From NCBI GenBank assembly GCA_913062655.1, contig CAJXXO010000054.1, positions 1 through 11,622 on the forward strand: a stretch of 11,622 bases of DNA, in the 5' to 3' direction. How positions within the stretch are numbered: the stretch's first letter is position 1; the number at the start of each line of letters is the position of its first letter. The stretch comes from an uncultured Bacteroidota bacterium. Its GTDB lineage: Bacteria; Bacteroidota; Bacteroidia; Chitinophagales; S012-47. The notes beneath the pieces were generated by a model that was given only the letters and a program-made list of their open reading frames with translations, made no database searches and had not been told where the DNA came from. The translations under genes and the position numbers were made by a program. Positions 1 through 7,196 of the stretch are shown piece by piece.

Positions 1-1
1 C

Positions 2-2746
2 TGGCCAAGCCTCCCAAATGACACCGCCACGCTGGCCGATCCTCGCATTACACTTATTGCGCCCCTGCCAGAGGATACGCTTAGTGCCGTTGGTGTCCAT
101 TTACATGGCGTTGATGTCGTCTCTTCCTCCGGGGAGGTGTTACAACACGTCCGCCCTAGTAGGTATCTATCCACGCAAAACCCACGAAGTATTGATGTGG
201 TAAGTCAGATATATGTCCACCCGAATGGTAAGGATTGGTGGCTGGCTACCCTGGAGGGTTTGATCTACTATGATCGGTTGGCGGATACGATGGCGCAGCA
301 TGTACCCAAGGTCAGCAACACTATTCTGGGTGACGTGGTCCCCCAGAGCCAGGTTATACGAAGTTATGTGGCGCAAGGCGACTCTGTGTTGTGGTTAGGA
401 AGCTGGGGTGGGGGGCTGGTGCGCTTTTCACTGGCTACGCATCAGTTTCGCATCTTCTATTTCGAACCCAACCCCTTTTTTGATGCCTTTACCAATAATA
501 TTCGCAACCTAAGCTGGATCAATGATACCACCCTCTTGGTGGCTGCTACGCACGGGAAGGTATACGCTTTCCGAACCACCGATTTTGTATTTGAAAGTTG
601 GTTGCCAGCCATGGGCGAGCAACAGCCGCATGGTACTTATACCCTTTACAGTGATGCGGAGGGGGTGTGGCTAGGTGATGCCCAGGGGGACCTCTGGCAG
701 GTCGATCATAGGCTGCAAGCCTGGAACTATAGCAGGACACCCAAGGAAGTAAAAGCGGTAACAGACATGGGGGGTGAAACCGTTGCCGTGGTAGGGGACT
801 CCTCCGGCCAGCTCTATTTGCAAATGGCTAATGGGCTAACCCCATTGCCCTACTCTGCCAAGTATCCGAATCCTTTCTTTCGCCAACTACTACCCTACAA
901 TGGTCAGGTGTTGGTTATCACCAACAGAAGTGTATATAGCTATGATGAGGAGGGACAACTGCAGTGGCGGGTGACGAATGATCAACTGGTGGCAGCGGCT
1001 TTCAATCAGCGGCCACCCAGTATCCTTGACGCCATTGTATTCGAGGATAAATTATGGCTAGCTACCAAGGGGAGCGGTTTGCTTACCGTGGATCTTGCTG
1101 ACCGTGCTGTAGTCGGTTACCACACAGATCATGCTGAGAAAGCATTGGTACACAACTATTGGATCAATACCCTGGAAGTGGTCGGCAACACCTTGTGGTA
1201 TGGCACGGAGGAGGGGATCGGTGCCATCACTGCCCATCGCACCTTGTCCTACACATTGGATAGCTTGCGTACCTTTTTGCCGGGGCTGCAGAAAACCTGG
1301 ATCAAAGAGGTGTTTGATCTCCACGCCCTCGGTACCGGTAAGCTCTTGCTGCTGGGGAATAAAAGCCTGATGGAGGCCACTTTTGAGCAAGGAGAGCTGG
1401 TCCGTATCGATCCGCTACTCAAGGCTCCATTACAGCATGCTTTCAGGCGCTTGTATCCGGTGGCCGACAGTCTCTATTGGTTGCACACTTCAGAAGGTTG
1501 GTACCAGTGGCGAGTAGGAGGCGCGTTACAACCCATACACCTGCCTGATGCCTTCAAATCGGCCCGCTGGCTTTCTTCCGCTCAAGGTATTTTACTCCAG
1601 CAAGGCCGGATGCAGCTATCCATTCCACAACTGCCTGTTGCAGAAACAAAGCCATCGACTCTTTACCTTTCCGATGTACGGCTGGGGGTACAGCCACCCC
1701 TTTCTACCGTTCTCCAGCCACAGGAAAACTGGCGGATGCCCTATTCTTCCAACTACCTGCACTTCGGGGCACATCTGATCAGCCACCGGCCACAACCCCA
1801 CACCTCCATTCAGTATCGGTTGCTGGGGGCCGATGAAGTCTGGCGACCGGTTCCCGAAGGGGGTGTCACCATCAACAATCTGGCACCCGGTACCTACACG
1901 CTTGCCATACAGGCGGTCGGTTATGAGGGGCAGCCACAGTCAGCCGTTTGGCAGCAGCGTATTACCATTGTGCCCCCTTTTTGGCGAACGGCTTGGTTTT
2001 TAGGCGGGAGTGGGGGATTGTTGCTGTTGCTATTGGTTGGCGGGTATCAGTTGCGCATTCATCAGGTACGACAGCAAGAACGGCTGAAAAAGAGCTTTTT
2101 ACACCAGATACAGGAATTGGAGGTAAAGGCTTTGCGCGCCCAGATGAATCCGCACTTCATGTTCAACTGCCTCAACTCTATTCGGAACCTCATGCTGAAG
2201 GAAGAAACAGAGGAAGCCGTTGAATACATCACCCAGTTCTCACAATTACTGCGGCTGATATTGCAGCATTCCAAGCAAGAACTGATCACCCTGGAAGAAG
2301 AATGGGAGGCCTTATCGCTCTATCTTTCCCTCGAAAAGCTGCGGCTGGAAGATAAGCTACAATGCTCACTTACAGTGGCAGACGATATCGATCCGGCCAC
2401 CATTCAGCTACCACCTATGATCTGCCAACCGTATGTAGAGAATGCCATCTGGCACGGGCTGCTTAACCGGCCAGAGGGGGGTAAAGTGACTATTGCGGCC
2501 CGGCAAGTCGATGAATTCCTGTATATTACTATAGAAGACGATGGTGTAGGACGTGCCCAGGCAAAGGTCATCAAAGAGCGCCACCCAAGTAATAAGCGCC
2601 AATCCTTTGGTATGTCGCTGATCAAGGATCGGCTGGCCATTATGCAAGCCTGGAAAGACATTGATACATCCGTAGAAATTCAAGACCTTTACGAAGGTGA
2701 TGTTCCCGCTGGTACCCGTGTTACGATCAAACTGAAGACCCCATGA
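2..2746 (+). CDS. Beta-propeller / Y_Y_Y sensor histidine kinase (LytS-type His_kinase), 5' end outside the window
   Basis: Membrane sensor kinase predicted to sense a periplasmic signal and phosphorylate the LytTR regulator encoded next. The frame is open from base 2, so the GTG at 137 is internal and the real start lies upstream; 914 residues are visible (numbered from base 2). The N-terminal two thirds carries propeller-like repeats with motifs such as LWLGSWGGGLVRF, VWLGDAQGDLW and LWLATKGSGLLTVD. A Y_Y_Y-type domain follows (YRLLGADEVWRPV, LAPGTYTLAIQA), then the typical juxtamembrane PPFWRTAWF and one membrane helix (about 1995-2055) with a short coiled coil. The cytoplasmic kinase has the H-box NPHFMFN (His codon 2153-2155), the N-box QPYVENAIWHG (Asn codon 2441-2443) and the G-box DDGVGR. 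All catalytic elements look intact. The stop overlaps the next start (ATGA). Family and pairing are confident; the ligand is unknown. Signal peptide and promoter are out of view. Confidence 0.93.
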   Translation, partial: WPSLPNDTATLADPRITLIAPLPEDTLSAVGVHLHGVDVVSSSGEVLQHVRPSRYLSTQNPRSIDVVSQIYVHPNGKDWWLATLEGLIYYDRLADTMAQHVPKVSNTILGDVVPQSQVIRSYVAQGDSVLWLGSWGGGLVRFSLATHQFRIFYFEPNPFFDAFTNNIRNLSWINDTTLLVAATHGKVYAFRTTDFVFESWLPAMGEQQPHGTYTLYSDAEGVWLGDAQGDLWQVDHRLQAWNYSRTPKEVKAVTDMGGETVAVVGDSSGQLYLQMANGLTPLPYSAKYPNPFFRQLLPYNGQVLVITNRSVYSYDEEGQLQWRVTNDQLVAAAFNQRPPSILDAIVFEDKLWLATKGSGLLTVDLADRAVVGYHTDHAEKALVHNYWINTLEVVGNTLWYGTEEGIGAITAHRTLSYTLDSLRTFLPGLQKTWIKEVFDLHALGTGKLLLLGNKSLMEATFEQGELVRIDPLLKAPLQHAFRRLYPVADSLYWLHTSEGWYQWRVGGALQPIHLPDAFKSARWLSSAQGILLQQGRMQLSIPQLPVAETKPSTLYLSDVRLGVQPPLSTVLQPQENWRMPYSSNYLHFGAHLISHRPQPHTSIQYRLLGADEVWRPVPEGGVTINNLAPGTYTLAIQAVGYEGQPQSAVWQQRITIVPPFWRTAWFLGGSGGLLLLLLVGGYQLRIHQVRQQERLKKSFLHQIQELEVKALRAQMNPHFMFNCLNSIRNLMLKEETEEAVEYITQFSQLLRLILQHSKQELITLEEEWEALSLYLSLEKLRLEDKLQCSLTVADDIDPATIQLPPMICQPYVENAIWHGLLNRPEGGKVTIAARQVDEFLYITIEDDGVGRAQAKVIKERHPSNKRQSFGMSLIKDRLAIMQAWKDIDTSVEIQDLYEGDVPAGTRVTIKLKTP

Positions 2747-3486
2747 ACGCAATTATCATTGATGATGAGAAGCACTGTACGGAGTCATTAGCCATTTTAT
2801 TACAAACCTATTGCCCTACGGTGCACATTCAAGCTATCGTACACGAGGCAGAGGAGGCTATTCGTGCCATACAGGAGCAACATCCGGATTTGATTTTTCT
2901 GGATATTAATATGCCGCGGCTGACTGGCCTGCAATTGCTGGAGGCCTTGGGCAAACACGCCCCGCAGGTGATTTTTACTACCGCCTATGACGATTATGCG
3001 GTGGAGGCTTTTCGGGTAGGAGCAGTCGATTATTTGATGAAGCCGATACACCAAAAGGAGTTGATCGAAGCGGTCCATCGTGCCGAACAGCGAGTGGAAG
3101 ATAAGCAGGTGACGCAGTTGAAGGATACCCTCACGCGGGTTATGCAACCCAATATTGCCACGAAAAAGCTGCCCATACACCACCAGGATGGTATTACCTT
3201 CATTCACTTTGACGACATCATCTATTGTAAGTCAGAGAGCAACTATACGCAGATCGTGACCCCGGAAGGCAGCAGTATGTTGTCGAAAACGCTCAAAGAA
3301 GTCGAGGAGCAGCTCAACCACCCACAGTTTCTGCGTATTCACAACTCCTATCTCATCAACCTGAACCATATGCAGAAATATGTACGGGGTGTTGGGGGGT
3401 ACACGGTAATGACAGGCGACCACCACGTGCCGGTCTCCAAAAGCCGGAAGCAAGCCTTGCTTCAGGCCATTGATGTGCAGTTGTAA
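2743..3486 (+). CDS. LytTR-family DNA-binding response regulator
   Basis: Cytoplasmic transcription regulator of 247 aa, of usual length for the LytR/AlgR family. Residues 1-120 form a receiver domain with acidic pocket D7/D8 (IIDDEK), phosphoacceptor D54 (LIFLDINMPRLTG), T80 and K100 (DYLMKP). Residues about 140-245 form the LytTR DNA-binding domain, with FIHFDDIIYCKSESNYT, FLRIHNSYLINL and VPVSKSRK as family landmarks. The ATG overlaps the kinase stop by four bases (ATGA), so translation is probably coupled and the kinase is almost certainly its partner. No Shine-Dalgarno sequence precedes the start, as is normal for Bacteroidota. Target promoters cannot be named from this window. Identity is firm; the regulated process is unknown. 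Confidence 0.95.
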   Translation: MNAIIIDDEKHCTESLAILLQTYCPTVHIQAIVHEAEEAIRAIQEQHPDLIFLDINMPRLTGLQLLEALGKHAPQVIFTTAYDDYAVEAFRVGAVDYLMKPIHQKELIEAVHRAEQRVEDKQVTQLKDTLTRVMQPNIATKKLPIHHQDGITFIHFDDIIYCKSESNYTQIVTPEGSSMLSKTLKEVEEQLNHPQFLRIHNSYLINLNHMQKYVRGVGGYTVMTGDHHVPVSKSRKQALLQAIDVQL

Positions 3487-3563
3487 TAGACATTCACTCA
3501 TTCACCCTGTTCAACCACTCATTGGTCGATGGTGATTCCCCCTCATCTGACCATATTTGTTAC

Positions 3564-3932
3564 ATGAAATCGCGGATACGGGTGGCCGTTTTAGATGACG
3601 AGAAGCATGTACGGGAGTCCACGGCTATTTTATTGCAACGGTACTGCCCCACAGCAGAGATTGTGTTGTCTGAAGACCCGGCCCACCTGACCCTGGATTT
3701 CATAGCACGGCATCAGCCGGAGATCGTGCTGGTCGATCTGAGTTACGGAGGCACGCATGATTGGTCACCCCGGGATCTGCACCAGGAATTGGGCGTTCCG
3801 GTTATTATTATAACCGCCCACGATACCGATACCATGAAAAACTTGTATCCCGATGTACCCTATTTATTAAAACCCATTAGCGGTGAGGCTTTACAGTCCT
3901 TACTCCAGGAATTACTACCACAATCATCATAA
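3564..3932 (+). CDS. Stand-alone receiver-domain protein, diverged duplicate of the neighbouring regulator's receiver
   Basis: Receiver-only protein of 122 aa with no output domain. I chose the ATG at 3564, where the receiver fold begins (MKSRIRVAVLDDEK); an upstream TTG at 3522 would add 14 unrelated residues. Phosphotransfer residues are present: D11/D12, D58 (IVLVDLS), T84 (IIITAHD) and K103 (YLLKP). The first 30 residues closely resemble the LytTR regulator 80 bp upstream (DDEKHVRESTAILLQRYCPT against DDEKHCTESLAILLQTYCPT), and the similarity is visible in the DNA as well. The loop after the phospho-Asp is odd: the usual MPxxxG is replaced by SYGGTHDWSPR. It could act as a phosphate sink or modulator for the upstream kinase, or as a SpoOF/CheY-like relay. 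This role is inference; the receiver fold is clear. Confidence 0.85.
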   Translation: MKSRIRVAVLDDEKHVRESTAILLQRYCPTAEIVLSEDPAHLTLDFIARHQPEIVLVDLSYGGTHDWSPRDLHQELGVPVIIITAHDTDTMKNLYPDVPYLLKPISGEALQSLLQELLPQSS

Positions 3933-3951
3933 CCATTGTAAATAACCGACC

Positions 3952-4941
3952 ATGAAGTACATCATTATCACTTGGATGGCCTTGCTCTTTTCACTTACCG
4001 TACAAGGGCAGATCGTTACCAAAGAAGAGGTACAGGAGCGAGCCGAAGAAAAAACGGAACAACGCGTTGATCAGAAGATTGACCAAGGCATCGACAAAGG
4101 CCTTGATGCCGTGGAGGGGCTGCTGTTTGGCAAGAAAAAACGCAAAAAGAAACGTGACCGGGACCAGGATCAGGAGCGTGCGCAAGAATCGGCTGCGGAA
4201 GAAGAGTCGACCGGCAACAATTTTGGTATGCAGGCCATGTCCAAAATGTTTGGCGGTGATGTAGAGGTCCGCGATCGGTACGATTTCAATGCCTATTCTG
4301 ATGTAGAGGTGATCACCACCGATAAAAAAGGTCGCACGGAGCGCATGGAGTTCCGTTATCTTTTCCCGGAGGAGGAAGCTTATGTAGGGATGGAGTTCAC
4401 CAGTATGGGTGAAGGCGAGGAGGTGCCCCCGTCCTTCTCTATTTTCGATATGGAAGAAATGCAGATGGTCACCCTGATTGAGTCTGGCGGCCAGAAGATG
4501 GGGGTGGCGATAAGCATGGACCCCGAAACACTCAACGCCTCAGATTGGGAAGAGCAGGAAGAATGGGATGAGGAAGAGCTACAGTTTCGTAAAACCGGCC
4601 GCACCAAAAAGATATTGGGCTACACCTGTGAGGAGTACGTGATGGAGCAGGAAGAAGGGAAAAGTACCTTCTGGGTAACCGATGAAACCGACCTGCACAT
4701 CGGTATGGCGATGGGGGCTATGCGTGCCGGCAGTCAAAATGGCCAGCAACAGCAAGCCCAATACGATTTGCCGGAAGACTTTCCACAAGGCGCTATGCTG
4801 GAGATGACCTTCGAGGACTACGAAGAGGAGAGTACCATGCAAATGAATACCCTCTCTATCAAGGAAAATGTGCCCAAGTCCGTGTCCACGGAGGGATACA
4901 CCTTCATGTCGATGGGCGGCCAAAAAATGGGTGGCAAGTAA
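3952..4941 (+). CDS. Secreted acidic DUF4412-like protein, function unknown
   Basis: Exported protein of 329 aa. Residues 1-19 look like a Sec signal peptide (MKYIIITWMALLFSLTVQG, then Q). Residues 25-55 are a charged, probably helical segment, followed by a basic patch KKKRKKKRDR (61-70) and an acidic, Met- and Glu-rich body. The segment around residues 215-250 (KKILGYTCEEYVMEQ, then STFWVTDE) resembles the DUF4412 pattern found in periplasmic or outer-membrane Bacteroidota proteins. Cys226 is the only cysteine. The C-terminus is Met/Gly-rich (TFMSMGGQKMGGK). It starts 19 bp after the stand-alone receiver with no promoter that I can see, so it may be the last gene of the signalling operon, ahead of a good terminator. 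The molecular function is unknown and the DUF4412 call is by eye. Confidence 0.85.
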   Translation: MKYIIITWMALLFSLTVQGQIVTKEEVQERAEEKTEQRVDQKIDQGIDKGLDAVEGLLFGKKKRKKKRDRDQDQERAQESAAEEESTGNNFGMQAMSKMFGGDVEVRDRYDFNAYSDVEVITTDKKGRTERMEFRYLFPEEEAYVGMEFTSMGEGEEVPPSFSIFDMEEMQMVTLIESGGQKMGVAISMDPETLNASDWEEQEEWDEEELQFRKTGRTKKILGYTCEEYVMEQEEGKSTFWVTDETDLHIGMAMGAMRAGSQNGQQQQAQYDLPEDFPQGAMLEMTFEDYEEESTMQMNTLSIKENVPKSVSTEGYTFMSMGGQKMGGK

Positions 4942-4967
4942 GATACGTTCTGTTTCAGTTTGATCGG

Positions 4968-5003
4968 GCGGTTGCTGCTTACGGGTGGCAGCCGCTTTTT
5001 ATT
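4968..5003 (+). terminator. Rho-independent terminator after the DUF4412-like gene
   Basis: The arms GCGGTTGC (4968-4975) and GCAGCCGC (4988-4995) pair over 8 bp with one G-U wobble and a 12-nt loop. A shorter register, GCTGC/GCAGC, is also possible. TTTTTATT follows at once (4996-5003). It lies 26 bp after the stop at 4941 and before the tRNA promoter, so it separates the signalling block from the tRNA. Confidence 0.8.
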
Positions 5004-5032
5004 GGGGGAGTACGATACAAACCCTATTTTTG
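5002..5032 (+). promoter_or_regulatory. Bacteroidota-type sigma-ABfr promoter for the tRNA-Val gene
   Basis: The -7 box TATTTTTG (5025-5032) fits TAnnTTTG exactly. TTG at 5002-5004 lies 20 nt upstream, a spacing that fits the family's -33 element. The mature tRNA begins 7 nt after the box, so the 5' leader would be very short. The TTG overlaps the tail of the preceding terminator's T-tract. Confidence 0.7.
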
Positions 5033-5038
5033 TGGTAG

Positions 5039-5113
5039 GAGCCATTAGCTCAGTTGGTTTAGAGCGCTACCTTGACAGGGTAGAGGTCGCTGGTTCGAAT
5101 CCAGCATGGCTCA
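5039..5113 (+). tRNA. tRNA-Val (anticodon GAC)
   Basis: A full cloverleaf can be folded by hand. The acceptor stem is GAGCCAT (5039-5045) with ATGGCTC (5106-5112). The D stem is GCTC (5048-5051) with GAGC (5062-5065). The anticodon stem is CTACC (5067-5071) with GGTAG (5079-5083), and its loop TTGACAG places GAC (5074-5076) as the anticodon, read as valine. The T stem is GCTGG with CCAGC around the loop TTCGAAT (5094-5100). The discriminator base is A5113. CCA is not encoded (CTA follows), so it must be added by the nucleotidyltransferase. No other tRNA is adjacent. Confidence 0.97.
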
Positions 5114-5149
5114 CTAGTTTTTGTCACCCACTGCCCCCTCCCATTTTCC

Positions 5150-5157
5150 TATATTTG
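5150..5157 (+). promoter_or_regulatory. -7 promoter box of the dipeptidase gene
   Basis: TATATTTG matches TAnnTTTG exactly and lies 21 nt before the ATG at 5179, giving a leader of roughly 15 nt. The best upstream TTG (5121-5123) is 26 nt away, longer than ideal, so the -33 element is weak. This suggests that the dipeptidase is transcribed apart from the tRNA, although read-through from the tRNA promoter is possible. Confidence 0.55.
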
Positions 5158-5178
5158 TGTTCCACTCAAATTCAACCG

Positions 5179-6549
5179 ATGGAGCATATCAATACCTACC
5201 TGGAGAAGCACAAAGACCGTTTTTTAAATGAATTGTTAGAACTGCTGCGCATTCCCTCGGTGAGTGCCGACAGTAGCTTTCGGGACGATGTATTTGAAGC
5301 GGCTGATTATATCAAGGAAAAGCTGGAAGCAGCCGGTGCCGATCAGGTAGAGATCTGTCCTACCGATGGGTACCCAATCGTATATGGTGAAAAAATCATC
5401 GACCCGGCCCTGCCTACCGTATTGGTATATGGCCACTACGATGTACAACCGGCCGATCCCTACGAATTGTGGGATAGCCCTCCCTTTGAACCGGTAATCA
5501 AGCAAGGAAAAATCTATGCACGGGGCGCCTGTGATGATAAAGGGCAAATGTACATGCACGTAAAGGCCTTCGAAATGATGATGGCCAATGAAGAATTGGG
5601 CTGCAATGTCAAGTTTATGATCGAAGGGGAGGAGGAAGTCGGCTCTGCCAACCTCGGCACTTTTGTCCGCAACAACCAGGACAAGCTCAAATGTGATATC
5701 GTGCTGGTGTCAGACACCTCCATGCTGGGCCTGGACACCCCTTCCATCACAGTGGGTTTGAAGGGACTCAGCTACCTCGAAGTAGAGGTGACCGGTCCTA
5801 ATCGTGACCTCCACTCCGGTGTATATGGTGGCGCTGTAGGCAACCCGATCAACATCTTGTGCAACATGATCGCCAGCCTGACCGATGAGAACAACCACAT
5901 TACCATCCCCGGTTTCTACGATGATGTCAACGAGCTGTCGGATGAAGAGCGCAAAGAGCTGGCCCGTGCTCCCTTTGATGAGGACGCCTACAAAGCACAC
6001 CTGGGGGTAGATGCCCTGCACGGTGAGCATGGTTATACGCCAATGGAGCACACCTCCATTCGGCCCACCTTGGATGTAAATGGCATCTGGGGCGGTTACA
6101 TAGGTGAAGGGGCAAAAACCGTGCTGCCTTCCAAGGCGCACGCCAAGATCAGCATGCGTCTGGTACCGCATCAATCTTCCGACAAGATCACCGAACTATT
6201 CCGCAACCATTTTGAAGCAATTGCCCCCCCAAGCGTGAAGGTGAAAGTTACGCCTCATCATGGGGGAGAGCCGGTGGTAACGCCTACCGATTCGATAGCT
6301 TATCAGGCCGCCAGCAAGGCGATGGAAGCCACTTTGGGCAAAAAGCCGGTCCCTACACGCTCAGGCGGATCGATCCCGATTGTGGCCCTATTTGAAGAGG
6401 CGCTGGGGGTAAAGACCATTTTGCTTGGCTTTGGCCTCGATTCGGATGCTATTCATTCACCCAACGAATCCTTTGGACTGGATAACTTCTTTAAAGGCAT
6501 AGAGACAATACCGTACTTCTACAAATACTACGCAGAGCTATCGAAATAA
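5179..6549 (+). CDS. M20-family zinc dipeptidase (CNDP2-like)
   Basis: Cytoplasmic di-zinc dipeptidase of 456 aa, normal length for the M20 dipeptidase/CNDP group; no signal peptide. It probably hydrolyses a broad range of dipeptides in the final steps of peptide use. The metal and catalytic residues are visible: H86 and D88 (YGHYDVQ), bridging D119 (GACDDKG), general base E152 with ligand E153 (EGEEEVGS), D179 (LVSDTS) and H426 (DAIHSPNES). The lid/dimer domain carries RDLHSG (H212). The start at 5179 is chosen because homology begins at MEHINTYLEKHKDRF and a -7 box lies just upstream. The open frame continues upstream through the tRNA, which must be non-coding. The stop lies 4 bp from the stop of the convergent lipoprotein gene. 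The exact substrate is unknown. Confidence 0.95.
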   Translation: MEHINTYLEKHKDRFLNELLELLRIPSVSADSSFRDDVFEAADYIKEKLEAAGADQVEICPTDGYPIVYGEKIIDPALPTVLVYGHYDVQPADPYELWDSPPFEPVIKQGKIYARGACDDKGQMYMHVKAFEMMMANEELGCNVKFMIEGEEEVGSANLGTFVRNNQDKLKCDIVLVSDTSMLGLDTPSITVGLKGLSYLEVEVTGPNRDLHSGVYGGAVGNPINILCNMIASLTDENNHITIPGFYDDVNELSDEERKELARAPFDEDAYKAHLGVDALHGEHGYTPMEHTSIRPTLDVNGIWGGYIGEGAKTVLPSKAHAKISMRLVPHQSSDKITELFRNHFEAIAPPSVKVKVTPHHGGEPVVTPTDSIAYQAASKAMEATLGKKPVPTRSGGSIPIVALFEEALGVKTILLGFGLDSDAIHSPNESFGLDNFFKGIETIPYFYKYYAELSK

Positions 6550-6553
6550 GCCA

Positions 6554-7135
6554 TCACGGTGCTAGCCATGTACTTTCCAACCGGTAGGTTTCTTCACCCT
6601 GTGTGACTACCTGCTGATAGGCATCAATGGTGTATCCCTCATCTCGAATGAAAGTGAGCGATTGTCCGGACTTGTAGATTACATTTTGATCGGTTGTTCG
6701 TAGGTAGAACCCCAGCACTTCCCGCGTGTCGGGGCTAAGCCAAACCAGGAGTTCTTTGGTGCGGAGATCGTTTTTTTGGGCTGTATGTCGTATTTCCAGT
6801 ACGGGTGCCTGAAAAAGGGTATCGGTGGTCAATTGGGTGTCTACCTCATATTGGCCGATCAAGGCCGGTTTATTAATATCCGCTTCCCGAAACGCCTGCC
6901 ATTCGCGCTGCCAGAATATACTGTCCTGATGTACTACCACCGTATCCACTTCCGTTTGTGCATTGATAATAGCCCGTTTGACAAGGGTTGTGGTGGTACC
7001 TGAAAGAGAGTCGATCAGTTGCGTAAAATAACGATCGGTAGAGAAATACGTCTCTTTTTTGGTACCTTCAATCTCGGGCCTGCAAGCGGTCAGGAAGACC
7101 GTTGTCAAAAGTAGGAGCCCGAAAAGCCATCGCAT
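6554..7135 (-). CDS. Small lipoprotein, function unknown
   Basis: Predicted lipoprotein of 193 aa. The N-terminus MRWLFGLLLLTTVFLTAC is a lipoprotein signal peptide with lipobox LTAC and lipidation at C18. The mature part is a soluble domain rich in beta-prone stretches with Thr/Gln repeats. I recognise no family. The start is ambiguous: ATG at 7135 or ATG at 7153 (MNHVPPMRW). I favour 7135 because the -7 box at 7162-7169 would leave almost no leader for 7153. The frame stays open further upstream, but that part runs into the divergent gene and is an artefact. It converges on the dipeptidase (4-bp gap) and shares a 61-bp divergent intergenic region with the DUF4783-like gene. Confidence 0.85.
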   Translation of the reverse strand: MRWLFGLLLLTTVFLTACRPEIEGTKKETYFSTDRYFTQLIDSLSGTTTTLVKRAIINAQTEVDTVVVHQDSIFWQREWQAFREADINKPALIGQYEVDTQLTTDTLFQAPVLEIRHTAQKNDLRTKELLVWLSPDTREVLGFYLRTTDQNVIYKSGQSLTFIRDEGYTIDAYQQVVTQGEETYRLESTWLAP

Positions 7136-7161
7136 AGGTGGGACATGGTTCATAATTGGCA

Positions 7162-7169
7162 CAAAATTA
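7162..7169 (-). promoter_or_regulatory. -7 promoter box of the lipoprotein gene, in a divergent intergenic region
   Basis: Read on the minus strand, this site is TAATTTTG, an exact TAnnTTTG match, 26 nt before the ATG at 7135. Candidate -33 TTGs on the same strand lie 13 or 25 nt upstream (7183-7185 and 7195-7197), neither ideally spaced. The region 7136-7196 must also hold the promoter of the divergent DUF4783-like gene. On the + strand I see only a poor match (TTG 7156-7158 and TACGCAAA 7179-7186), so that promoter is unassigned. Confidence 0.5.
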
Positions 7170-7196
7170 GCTGAATCATACGCAAAAAGCTTGGCA

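Noticed and set aside
2404..3501. Long open frames on the minus strand opposite the kinase and regulator genes
   Set aside because: They are antisense shadows of strongly conserved plus-strand genes and show no recognisable domain.
3522..3563. TTG start at 3522 for the stand-alone receiver
   Set aside because: It would add 14 residues with no receiver similarity; the first beta strand begins right after the ATG at 3564. A partial -7 match (CATATTTG, 3552-3559) also lies there but is too close to the ATG and lacks a well-spaced TTG.
3487..3563. Short repeated ACTCATT words in the gap between the regulator and the stand-alone receiver
   Set aside because: Only two or three 7-base copies with irregular spacing; not distinguishable from chance or from a remnant of the duplication.
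4960..5178. Extended N-terminus of the dipeptidase from 4960
   Set aside because: The frame is open, but it runs through the terminator and the whole tRNA-Val gene; family homology begins only at the ATG at 5179.
7059..7196. Upstream extension of the DUF4783-like protein to 7059
   Set aside because: It overlaps the lipoprotein gene's 5' end, and the signal peptide begins at 7197.
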